From the NCBI GenBank assembly GCA_031296935.1, contig JAVDPD010000005.1:208500-272499 (forward strand): 64,000 nucleotides of DNA, in the 5' to 3' direction. Under the pieces are notes generated by a model, which worked only from the letters and a program-made list of their open reading frames with translations, was not told the origin of the DNA and ran no database searches. Below, piece after piece: positions 8,504 through 16,062 of the stretch. This DNA comes from Cerasicoccus maritimus (lineage in GTDB: Bacteria > Verrucomicrobiota > Verrucomicrobiia > Opitutales > Cerasicoccaceae). How positions within the stretch are numbered: position 1 is the stretch's first letter; every line of letters starts with the position of its first letter. The position numbers and the translations under genes are program-made.

Positions 8504-9172
8504 CTACTCTTTGAAGCCGTAGGGGCGGTAGTTGGGAGACCAGATCTTGTAGCCGGGGATGGTGATATCGCCGCCGGCGGCCATGATGGCTTCTTCGATT
8601 TCAATCTGCCGTTGCTTGATCGAGTCGGACTGCGACTCGAGGGCTTCGGTCTTTTGGGAAAGCATTTCGATCTCGGCGTTGCGGCGCTCGAGCTCGGCCT
8701 GGCGGCGCTCCATCTCGCGGACGAGGGCTTGGCTGGCTTGCGTGCTTTTTTCGGCCTCGGCAGCGCGGGCGGCTAGCTGGGCCTCTTGTTCGCGCATTTC
8801 GGCGCGCTCTTTTTCGAGGCGGGCCATCTTGATGCGCATATTTTCGGCGGCTAGCTCGGCGCTTTCGCGGGCTTTGGCTTCCTTGGCCAGGCGGGTGTTG
8901 AGCTCTTCGATACGGGCAGTGCGCTCGGCGTCCATGCGGGCTGCGGCGAGCTCGGCTAAGCGGGTGGCCTCCTGGGCGCGGGCAATTTCCTCTTGGGCGT
9001 GTTTTTCGGCGGCGTCGAGGTCTGCTTGCGTAGGACCAGTTTCAACGGGGGCCGCTTCAACGACTGGCGCTGCCGGCAATGGCTCAACATCCGATGAGCG
9101 CTTACCCATCAGCAGCCATGCAGCCAACGCCGCAATGCCAGCGACGCAGAGAAAAATCACAGCGTTCTTCAT
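8504..9172 (-). CDS. Membrane-anchored coiled-coil protein, unknown function
   Basis: A protein of about 222 residues. An N-terminal transmembrane helix (AVIFLCVAGIAALAAWLLMG) is followed by a Pro/Ala/Val linker and then an almost uninterrupted Ala/Glu/Arg-rich coiled coil (about residues 50-195). It ends in a short conserved-looking tail, IPGYKIWSPNYRPYGFKE. I chose the ATG at 9172; a TTG codon at 9181 is the only alternative. The protein is probably in the periplasm, tethered to the inner membrane. It lies between the sugar symporter and TPR genes on the same strand. I do not recognise the family. Confidence 0.7.
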   Translation of the reverse strand: MKNAVIFLCVAGIAALAAWLLMGKRSSDVEPLPAAPVVEAAPVETGPTQADLDAAEKHAQEEIARAQEATRLAELAAARMDAERTARIEELNTRLAKEAKARESAELAAENMRIKMARLEKERAEMREQEAQLAARAAEAEKSTQASQALVREMERRQAELERRNAEIEMLSQKTEALESQSDSIKQRQIEIEEAIMAAGGDITIPGYKIWSPNYRPYGFKE

Positions 9173-9187
9173 TGGGATCAATAGTTT

Positions 9188-9257
9188 GCGCCTCAGGCGC
9201 TTAGCGCAACGGAAAATAATGCCTGAGGCATATTCTCTATTTAACGCCTAAGAGGCG
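9188..9257. repeat. Three small palindromes in a row
   Basis: gcgcctcaggcgc (9188), tgcctgaggca (9220) and cgcctaagaggcg (9245) follow one another upstream of the coiled-coil gene. They may be a short degenerate relative of the palindrome-core arrays elsewhere in the window, or operator or hairpin sites. Confidence 0.4.
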
Positions 9258-9284
9258 TCGGTCAACCAACTCTGAAAAGCGCGT

Positions 9285-10745
9285 CTAAAGCTTGCCGCGG
9301 CGGTCTTCCAGCTCCGTGCGGATGGCGTGCATCTTCTCGCGGTTGAGCGGGTAGATCCACATCAGCCATGCCGAGACGCCCCAGAACGCGAGGGGGATCA
9401 GCACGAAAAACAGCAGCATACGCGTCAGCACTTCGGGCGGTTGTTCGCTGCCGACGTTGACGTCGAAGCCCGTCGCTTCGATGATGAAGCCCGACACCCC
9501 GGCTGACAGCGTGAACGCCATTTTCAGGAACCAGGAGAAGATGGAGTTGATGCTGCCTTCGCGACGTTGATGCGTGGTGCGTTCGTCGTAGTCGACGATG
9601 TCGGCCTGCATCGAGGGCACGATGAGCCACATGGCGCCGAGGACACCGGCATTGAACGCGACCGGGACCAACTGAAGATACGGGTAGGCGGGCTGGAGGC
9701 ACACGTAGTTGAGCCCCGCGCCGATGAAGCCCGAAATGAGGATGATGAACATCGCCCACTTCTTGTCGAACTTCTCGCAAATCCAGGTCCAAATCGGAAT
9801 CGTGCAAATGCCAACCGTGGCGGAAACCGTTGCTTTCCAGCCTTCGATGATGAACGACTTCTGCAGCTCGCCGTCGTTGATCAGGTAAATGTTCAAGTAG
9901 ATGCCCAACTTACTCACGACGCCGTTGCCGAACATGAACAGGAAGATGAAGCCGCAGAGCAGCCAGAACGGCTTGATCTTAATGGTCTCCTTAACGCCTT
10001 TCCAGAAGGGCACTTTCTCCTGCTGCGCGGCCTCTTTCTTGTAGTAGCGTTCTTTAACGAAAATAGCCGGCAATATACCGAGGATCAAGACCAGCGCGGC
10101 CAAGCCATAGCTCACCATGCCCATGCCTGCCTTGACGTCAGGCTCGCCCGTTGCCGGGTCGATAAAGTAATCCAGCGACGCAATTGCGAGGACCCAACCG
10201 CCCACAAACACCCCGAGCTTGGTGACGGCGGCGCGATAGCCCGCCACATGGGTGCGCTCGTCGTAGTCGGGCGTCATTTCCAGCATGAGGCTGTAGTAGG
10301 GCATCGCCCAAACCGTGAACGCGGTGAAGAGCAGCAGCCCGACCACCGTCAAGTAAATCACGAGCCCGCTGATCTGATGGTCGACGCCGAGGAAGGGTAA
10401 ATTGGGCGTCCAGTTTTGGACGAATTCTGGCGGATTCCAGAGCACTGGCACCAGCAGCGCCGTGAAAATGGCGCCCACGAAAATATACGGACGGCGGCGG
10501 CCCCAGCGCGTGCGTGTGTTGTCCGAAATGTTCCCCATAACGGGGTCCGCAATCGCATCCCAGCCACGGTAAATCAGCAAGATGATCCCGAGAATCGCGG
10601 GGCTCACGCCGTAGGCAATGTTCCAAATCGGCATCCAGAGGACACCCGTAGCCAAGCCAACGGACCACCAGTCGATGGGGGCGGCGGATGAATAGGCGAT
10701 TTTCTGGGAAAGCGGAACTTTGTCTTCCGCAGCGACTTGCTTCAT
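9285..10745 (-). CDS. MFS transporter, GPH (glycoside-pentoside-hexuronide:cation symporter) family
   Basis: A 486-residue inner-membrane protein with about twelve hydrophobic segments. The GPH/MelB-type motifs are clear: LIYRGWDAIADPVMGNISD near residue 60, where MelB relatives place their cation-site Asp residues, followed by TRTRWGRRRPYI in the cytoplasmic loop. The long loop KERYYKKEAAQQEK separates the two halves. Members import sugars or glycosides with sodium or protons. The length matches the family. It fits uptake of oligosaccharides released by the secreted enzymes of this region, but the substrate cannot be read from the sequence. Confidence 0.92.
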   Translation of the reverse strand: MKQVAAEDKVPLSQKIAYSSAAPIDWWSVGLATGVLWMPIWNIAYGVSPAILGIILLIYRGWDAIADPVMGNISDNTRTRWGRRRPYIFVGAIFTALLVPVLWNPPEFVQNWTPNLPFLGVDHQISGLVIYLTVVGLLLFTAFTVWAMPYYSLMLEMTPDYDERTHVAGYRAAVTKLGVFVGGWVLAIASLDYFIDPATGEPDVKAGMGMVSYGLAALVLILGILPAIFVKERYYKKEAAQQEKVPFWKGVKETIKIKPFWLLCGFIFLFMFGNGVVSKLGIYLNIYLINDGELQKSFIIEGWKATVSATVGICTIPIWTWICEKFDKKWAMFIILISGFIGAGLNYVCLQPAYPYLQLVPVAFNAGVLGAMWLIVPSMQADIVDYDERTTHQRREGSINSIFSWFLKMAFTLSAGVSGFIIEATGFDVNVGSEQPPEVLTRMLLFFVLIPLAFWGVSAWLMWIYPLNREKMHAIRTELEDRRGKL

Positions 10746-10889
10746 AGGGTTACGATACGGCTAAACCCACGGCAATGAGCGCCGTTGGGGGGTTAACGAG
10801 GTGGTTAAACGCGCAGACTAGGTGGGAATTTCTCCAGAAAGAAGAAATGCGATCTTGTTACTGTCACAAGCCCCTTGTGAGGCACGCAA

Positions 10890-11261
10890 CTACTCAGCTG
10901 AATCGTCGAGCTCCTGCGGTTTACAGAGGTAGTAAACCGTGATCAGCGCACAGAGCATGATGGGGTACATAGCAGCCACCAGAAAGAGGCTGCCCAAGAT
11001 GCCGATCGCCACGCCGGTCCACACACCGATCCAGTCCAATGCGACCAGAACGCATACAGGGATCAGCACGATGAGGATCGCGAGCACGTAGCCAATGGAG
11101 GTCGTGCCGAGGTAAAAACCGTCTTCCTTGCCCAGCTTGAGCCCACAATGGGTGCAGGCGTCCTGGAGGCGGAACCAGTGGCGGAAAAGTCCCCGCCGAC
11201 CACACTTCGGGCAAGCGCCGGTCAGGCCACGAGAGATGATTTCGCCGGATGATGGGCGCAT
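10890..11261 (-). CDS. DUF983 family membrane protein
   Basis: A 123-residue protein. An N-terminal zinc-ribbon-like part (CPKCGRRGLF, then CTHCGLKLG) is followed by two hydrophobic helices, the usual DUF983 layout and length. The biochemical role of the family is not established. It is the third gene of an apparent operon hflX - LolA-like - DUF983, with only 11 bases to the preceding stop codon. Confidence 0.88.
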   Translation of the reverse strand: MRPSSGEIISRGLTGACPKCGRRGLFRHWFRLQDACTHCGLKLGKEDGFYLGTTSIGYVLAILIVLIPVCVLVALDWIGVWTGVAIGILGSLFLVAAMYPIMLCALITVYYLCKPQELDDSAE

Positions 11262-11272
11262 GGGGCAGGGGG

Positions 11273-12133
11273 TTAGTAATGCGCTTCGGGCAGATCGCGC
11301 AGGAGCTTGGAAGTGACTTGGCGGTCGGTGTCCGCATTCCAGTCGTCAGCGAAATCGAGTTCGAAAATTTCGTCGGGCAGCTGCGGATTCCAGTTGCTGC
11401 GGATACGGGTCAGCACGGTGGTGGAGCCGGCTTGATAATCAATGAGCTGGATTTGCTTGGCGCGCGACTTTTGCTCGCCTTGAAATTCAAAGTGCTCGTT
11501 GCTCAGGATGTCCACGGCATAGACCAGTTGACCGGAAAAGTCGAAAAACTCGATGGACATCGGCTGCTCGTCTTTCTGCCGGATGTAGATGCGGCGGTAG
11601 TCGTAGCCCACGGCGTCGCGCATCTCCGGCTCGCGGTAGCGCGACTGGATCACGTCCACCGGGCTGCCACGGTAGTAGCTGGAGTCGAGCTTTTGGTAAT
11701 ACCAGGGGTTGTGATCATCGTCGTAAATGCCTTCGAAATACCAGTCCGTATCGCCAAGTTTTTGGCGGACATCTTTCAGGGCGACTGCGCCGCCGGTGTT
11801 TTTATTCTTATCGTAGAAAGTCAGCTGCGGCAGTTGATTGGCCACCTGCTTGCTCAGGAGCGTCACGCCCTGGTTGTCGCCATCGGGAATGAGCCGGAAG
11901 ACGCCGTTGATTTCGCCCGGTTGGTAGCGGAAAATGATGAGCATCTTGCCTTCGAATACCTGCCCTTCGTTGGTGATGCGCACGTAGCGATAGAGCTCCG
12001 CGTATTCCTGAATCGAAAAGTGGCCTTCGGCGCGTTGGACGATTTCCTTGGCGCGTTCCTCTGGCGAGATCGTACGGAAGCCGGCCAGTGGGAGCGTGGC
12101 GAGGAGAAGCAGGAGAGCGTGGCGAATTTTCAT
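11273..12133 (-). CDS. Outer membrane lipoprotein-sorting (LolA-like) protein
   Basis: A 286-residue protein with an N-terminal signal peptide (HALLLLLATLPLAGFRTISPEE) and no lipobox Cys. The remainder has the half-barrel LolA/LolB-like pattern of the PF17131 group: ELYRYVRITNEGQVFEGKMLI, later YRRIYIRQKDEQPMSIEFFD, and an ending like NWNPQLPDEIFELDFAD. The family is thought to handle lipids or lipoproteins in the periplasm, but members of this branch are poorly studied. The gene starts 8 bases after the hflX stop codon and is followed 11 bases later by the DUF983 gene, so the three are probably co-transcribed. Confidence 0.82.
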   Translation of the reverse strand: MKIRHALLLLLATLPLAGFRTISPEERAKEIVQRAEGHFSIQEYAELYRYVRITNEGQVFEGKMLIIFRYQPGEINGVFRLIPDGDNQGVTLLSKQVANQLPQLTFYDKNKNTGGAVALKDVRQKLGDTDWYFEGIYDDDHNPWYYQKLDSSYYRGSPVDVIQSRYREPEMRDAVGYDYRRIYIRQKDEQPMSIEFFDFSGQLVYAVDILSNEHFEFQGEQKSRAKQIQLIDYQAGSTTVLTRIRSNWNPQLPDEIFELDFADDWNADTDRQVTSKLLRDLPEAHY

Positions 12134-12141
12134 CGTAAGAG

Positions 12142-13482
12142 CTAAGCAAGCGTCCTGCCATTTATTAAAAATGGTTTAACCGGGTCAAGCAGCCGTTGCG
12201 GTACCGTGCCCTCGATGTAAACGCCGTCGTCCTGGACTTCCTTGTTCGTAATGGCGCCAGCTTCGTGAAGCTTGTTCACGAGGTCGTAGCGATCGTGGGG
12301 GATGAGCAGCTCCACATTTTCGCCCCATTCGCCGATGCACTCCTGGCATTTGTCCAGCAGTTGATCGAGGCCTTCGCCGGTCTTCACGCTGATGAACAAA
12401 GCGCCCGGATAATCGTGGCGCAGCATGGCGAGCTCCATGCGATCTTCGACCATGTCGATCTTGTTGAAGACGGTGATGATCGTTTTTTCGTCGGCGTGCA
12501 GTTCTTTGAGGACGTTCATCGTGGTCTCGTAATGCTTGGCGACATCCGGGCTGGAGGCGTCGAGCACGTGGATGAGAAATGTCGCCACGACGGCTTCTTC
12601 CAGCGTTGCCTTAAAGGCCTCGACGAGGCGGTGGGGCAGGCGGCGGATGAAGCCCACGGTGTCGGTCATGAGCAGGGTCTGGCCGTTGGGCAGATCAGCG
12701 CGCCGTGTTGTGGGATCGAGCGTCGCAAAAAGCTTATCTTCCGCCATCACGTCGGACAGCGTCACGCGGTTGAGCAGGCTGGATTTACCGGCATTGGTGT
12801 AGCCGACAATCGATGCCGTGGGCAGTGGCACGCGCTGGCGTTTTTTGCGCTGCACTTCGCGGTGCTGGAGGACTTCCGTCAGCTCTTTTTTGAGACGGGA
12901 AATGCGCGTGCGGATGATCCGTTGGTCCATTTCGAGCTGCGTTTCACCCGCGTCACGCTGCACGGCGCCGCCGCCACGCTGACGGTCCAGGTGGCTCCAC
13001 GCTCGCTTCATGCGCGGCAGCTCATACTCCAGGCGCGCGAGCTCGACTTGGAGCGAGGCTTCCTTGGTGGTCGCGCGGCTGTTGAAGATGTCCAAAATGA
13101 TTTCCTGGCGGTCGATCACGAGGATTTTGCCGCCGAGCTCTTTCTCCCAGTTACGCTGTTGGCCAGCCGAGAGTGGTTCGTCGAAGATGAGGGAATCGCA
13201 GCCGCGGGCTTTAATCTCCTCGGCAATTTCCTGCACCTTGCCCGAGCCCAGCAGAAACGCGGCGTTGGGCTCACGGACTTTGACGACCTTTTTGACTGCG
13301 ACGCCGATGTTTAGGTTGGAGACGAGTTCTTCGAGCTCTTCGAGCAGCGTCTCTGCTTCGCCCTCGGGCATACGTGAACCACGCACCCCCAGCAGGAATG
13401 CGCTGTTAATCATCGGATTCAGGTCGTCAGTTTCGATCATGTGTTTGAGCGGATCATAGATGAGCTTTTGTCCGCCATGCAA
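12142..13482 (-). CDS. hflX: GTPase HflX
   Basis: About 432-446 residues. The N-terminal HflX domain has AAFLLGSGKVQEIAEEI and the glycine-rich GGGAVQRDAGETQLEMDQR stretch diagnostic of HflX. A coiled coil follows, then the G domain: G1 GYTNAGKSS near residue 227, G3 DTVGFIRRLPH, G4 NKID. HflX binds the 50S subunit and rescues stalled ribosomes, notably after heat stress. The start is uncertain: the ATG at 13440 (MIETDDLN) is as plausible as that at 13482, since neither has a good ribosome-binding site. It is the first gene of an operon with the LolA-like and DUF983 genes. Confidence 0.95.
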   Translation of the reverse strand: MHGGQKLIYDPLKHMIETDDLNPMINSAFLLGVRGSRMPEGEAETLLEELEELVSNLNIGVAVKKVVKVREPNAAFLLGSGKVQEIAEEIKARGCDSLIFDEPLSAGQQRNWEKELGGKILVIDRQEIILDIFNSRATTKEASLQVELARLEYELPRMKRAWSHLDRQRGGGAVQRDAGETQLEMDQRIIRTRISRLKKELTEVLQHREVQRKKRQRVPLPTASIVGYTNAGKSSLLNRVTLSDVMAEDKLFATLDPTTRRADLPNGQTLLMTDTVGFIRRLPHRLVEAFKATLEEAVVATFLIHVLDASSPDVAKHYETTMNVLKELHADEKTIITVFNKIDMVEDRMELAMLRHDYPGALFISVKTGEGLDQLLDKCQECIGEWGENVELLIPHDRYDLVNKLHEAGAITNKEVQDDGVYIEGTVPQRLLDPVKPFLINGRTLA

Positions 13483-13520
13483 CGGAAATGGCTCGGTTAA
13501 AGGCTTGGGGCCAGATTGGA

Positions 13521-13640
13521 AGGTCGCGGCGTTGGCATTTCACTCACGGGCTTCCAGCCCGCTCAATCAATGCCGCCTTGCGCTGCATTCATTTTCCCTC
13601 GTCCCATCAACAACTTTAATTTGAAAACACTACCTAGCGA
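13521..13640. repeat. Structured repeat R2, copy 1 (left of glycosyltransferase)
   Basis: About 120 bases starting aggtcgcggcgttggc and ending in a run through tttgaaaacac. It is repeated in the same orientation at 14707-14825. An internal hairpin reads cgggc-ttcca-gcccg, enclosed by ggcatt/aatgcc. The stop codon of the glycosyltransferase lies inside this repeat. Confidence 0.8.
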
Positions 13641-14520
13641 GTTCAGCGCCTAAGGCTATTGTCAAATTCGCGGCGTGCCGTGGCAGAAAATAGTCATTGA
13701 AGTAGCACAGGTTATCTCGCTGGACGCCTTGCTCAGCGCAATACGCGGCGAGTTCGCTTTCTTCGCCCCGTAGCAGCAGGTCGAAAAAGTCTTGGAAGAA
13801 CGTTTCCCCATTTTGCAAATAGAGATCATGCAGAGCCGTCCAATGGATACCGATGCCTGCGTGGCGATTGACGAAGTTCGCGGGGGCGCCATTCAAGATT
13901 TTCGACCGCAGTTGGTCGGCGCTCCTCACTGGAATATGGAGCACTTCATAATTGCTCAGCTCTTTGCCTTCGCACTCCTTGCGCTTGATGCGCCCGCGCC
14001 AGTCAGTGTACTCGAGGGTGGCGCTGTGGTTGCCCGAGTTGATCGTTAATTCGGGGCTCCAACGGACCAATGTCTTCTTGTAGTTTGAACAATTGCAACA
14101 CTGGTAAACGACGCCTTCGTCGCACACGATACAGGTCCTCCAGCGCAGGGAAACCGCGTCGTTATCCATCTCTGCAAGCAAATCTGGGCACTGCAAGGCA
14201 GAGTTGTTTACGGGCTGGAGGAATTCATCCGCATCAAAGGGGTAGACGTGGGTCGCCGAAAAGTAGTCGATGGCCATTTGCGCTAAAGCCGTGACCTTCA
14301 TCGATTGCAGATAGCTCTGCTTGAAATCCTGGACGATCAACACGCTGGCGTCGTCATGCAGACGCCGGAACTTATGGACCTGATCCAAGGTCGCATCGCT
14401 GGAGTCATTGTCCATAATCGCAAACAACCTGATGCCGAAGTTATACAGGTTTTGGAGTGAGGCCAAAATGATGTCACCCTCATCCTTTATGAGGGTTATG
14501 GCTACTAGGGATGTGCTCAT
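13630..14520 (-). CDS. Glycosyltransferase family 2-like protein (PF13704 type)
   Basis: A 296-residue cytoplasmic protein. It opens VAITLIKDEGDIILASLQNL, then IMDNDSSDAT, and carries YPFDADEFLQP, the DxDEF-type metal/nucleotide-sugar motif of PF13704 glycosyltransferases. The mid-region Cys cluster (CIVCDEGVVYQCCNC) is unusual. Such proteins decorate surface polysaccharides, often within mobile or variable loci. Here the gene stands alone, bracketed by direct repeats R2 at 13521 and 14707, with a 25-bp stretch of R2 also present in inverted orientation at 14563. This suggests a cassette that can be gained or lost. The ATG at 14520 lacks a clear ribosome-binding site. Confidence 0.85.
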   Translation of the reverse strand: MSTSLVAITLIKDEGDIILASLQNLYNFGIRLFAIMDNDSSDATLDQVHKFRRLHDDASVLIVQDFKQSYLQSMKVTALAQMAIDYFSATHVYPFDADEFLQPVNNSALQCPDLLAEMDNDAVSLRWRTCIVCDEGVVYQCCNCSNYKKTLVRWSPELTINSGNHSATLEYTDWRGRIKRKECEGKELSNYEVLHIPVRSADQLRSKILNGAPANFVNRHAGIGIHWTALHDLYLQNGETFFQDFFDLLLRGEESELAAYCAEQGVQRDNLCYFNDYFLPRHAANLTIALGAELAR

Positions 14521-14562
14521 TTAAAAAAAGCTGGGCGCGGGCGACAACTGGTTCTATGGACT

Positions 14563-14587
14563 GTTTTCAAATTAAAGTTGTTGATGG
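14563..14587. repeat. Inverted copy of the R2 3' segment
   Basis: A perfect 25-base reverse complement of 13604-13628 and of 14790-14814. With copy 1 it forms an inverted pair that encloses the glycosyltransferase gene, just upstream of its start codon. Confidence 0.85.
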
Positions 14588-14706
14588 CGGCATGGATTTT
14601 TTCAGTCAGCGAGGCGTCTGAGGTCGAATAGGCTGGAAGCCTTTCGGCCAAAAGACAACGAAGCTGATGGGAAAAAGCCATCCGGAGCCTGAACGGTCAA
14701 AATGAA

Positions 14707-14825
14707 AGGTCGCGGCGTTGGCTTTTCACTCACGCACTTCCAGTGCGCTTCGCTCAAGCCGCCTAGCGTTGCATTCATTTTCCCTCGTTCCATCAACAAC
14801 TTTAATTTGAAAACACTCCCTAGTG
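14707..14825. repeat. Structured repeat R2, copy 2 (right of glycosyltransferase)
   Basis: Direct repeat of 13521-13640. The hairpin reads cgcac-ttcca-gtgcg and the enclosing pair ggctt/aagcc. Both stems differ from copy 1 by compensated changes, so the pairing itself seems to be conserved. Confidence 0.8.
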
Positions 14826-15911
14826 AATGAAATTTGCAGGCATCAAAATGCGTAGTATGGTTCCTTGCGCCGAGAATGAACGCTTATGCCTTGGCAGGCT
14901 CATAAGCAAATCGTTTTGAGAAATGGGACCAATCAGCTTTGTGGTCTTATGATTTTTTTACATTTCCCGAGGCGCAGAGGGGGAGTTGAATCGCTTGAAT
15001 CGATGGCTGCCTGATCTTCGCGATCTTCCTATTTTGATAACACGCAGAGATGGAGGCTGGTTCACACCAATGCGCAAAGCCGCAAATCTATTAGGGGAAA
15101 AGTTTTTGAGGCAGTTCGATTTGAGGGCGAATGAGGGCCTTTTCGGTGCCACATAGCACGAATTTTTAATAGTCAGTGGCTCTCACTATTAGTGAGTGGC
15201 TTTCAGTGGCGCCAGAAATGCGCCGCAGTGCCGAAAAAGTGCCCCGCTGAGCCAATTGAACCAACTGAGCCTGTGTAGCCAGCTGAGTCATTGGCGGGGC
15301 AGGGGAGATTTGGTAATATGATGGGCATGAACCCTTCATTACATCCACCCACCGAAAGCCGCCGCCCGCCGTAGTGTGTGGTGAGTCCAGCCAATGCCGC
15401 CAGGAACGCATTCGTTCGCGCGCGGGCAGTTGGAATCGTCAACCGGGCCTATTCGGCAGCAGGGCAATGTGTGGAGCGGCAAACGTCGTTTTGCGCCGCA
15501 AGCCCCAGTCAGCGTAGCGAACTGACGCGCTGTCGACGCCCGTAGATTTTAATGCCGCCTGAGGTGTCGACCGCGAGTCGACGTTTCAGCGTAGCCCAAC
15601 TTCCCGCCCGATTATGCCAGCTTGCGTTCCGGGCAATGGCGTTAGGACGCCGTCGAAAACAATAGTCAGCCATGCGTTGGCCTAATCTAAGGTCGCGCCC
15701 GACTGACGCATTTTTTCGACGCCGTCCACTGCGCGCGACACAACGGCGCGTTCATCCGCTCTTGTTTCGTCGTCCGCGAAACAGGCGGGCGGAGCTGTGT
15801 TCTTTGATAAATAATATTGGCGGTTTACCCCCCCCCCCGGCCCCCCCCTGCGGGCCGCTGGGAGGAAGAATGAAAAGCGAAAAAATGACCGTGCGCGAAT
15901 TTGCGATATGG
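14826..15911. other. Non-coding, repeat-rich stretch
   Basis: No convincing gene in either strand; the longest open frames have no recognisable similarity and no starts with ribosome-binding sites. Features seen: agtggc/agtgcc words at 15175, 15195, 15205, 15227 and 15238 (spacings near multiples of a helical turn); ctgagcc/ctgagtc at 15247, 15265 and 15283 (18-base period); a hairpin around gtcgaccgcgagtcgac near 15570; and a C-rich tract at 15828. It may be a graveyard of degraded elements. Confidence 0.6.
15828..15848. repeat. Homopolymeric C tract (C11-GG-C8)
   Basis: Eleven C, two G, eight C in intergenic DNA. Such tracts slip during replication and are also typical places for sequencing-length errors. 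Confidence 0.8.
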
Positions 15912-16008
15912 AGTGCGCCAGCCCTCTGGCGCTTTTAGCATTTTGCGCAAACGGAGCAGGTTCGTATCGGCATTGTTCCATGCGAAAGCGCCAGAGGACT
16001 GGCGCACT
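15912..16008. repeat. Inverted repeat element with 24-bp arms
   Basis: The arms at 15912-15935 and 15985-16008 are inverse with one mismatch, around a 49-base centre. Each arm is itself a small hairpin (gcgccag...ctggcgc). MITE/REP-like, with no coding capacity, located 55 bases from the 3' end of the downstream minus-strand esterase gene. Confidence 0.85.
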
Positions 16009-16062
16009 TCATAAAGGGGCTTCGTGCATTGCGCTACTCCCGCGCGTTAGCGGCACGGGCTG

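Noticed and set aside
13521-14825. Integron attC sites around the glycosyltransferase
   Set aside because: The repeats are structured and flank one gene, but GTTRRRY and RYYYAAC core sites are not found at the proper ends, and no integrase gene is in the window.
15166-15442. Two overlapping minus-strand frames, one with GYTGSVGSIGSAG
   Set aside because: The Gly/Ser and Gln/Leu runs arise from the 18-base word repeat; no start signal or family similarity.
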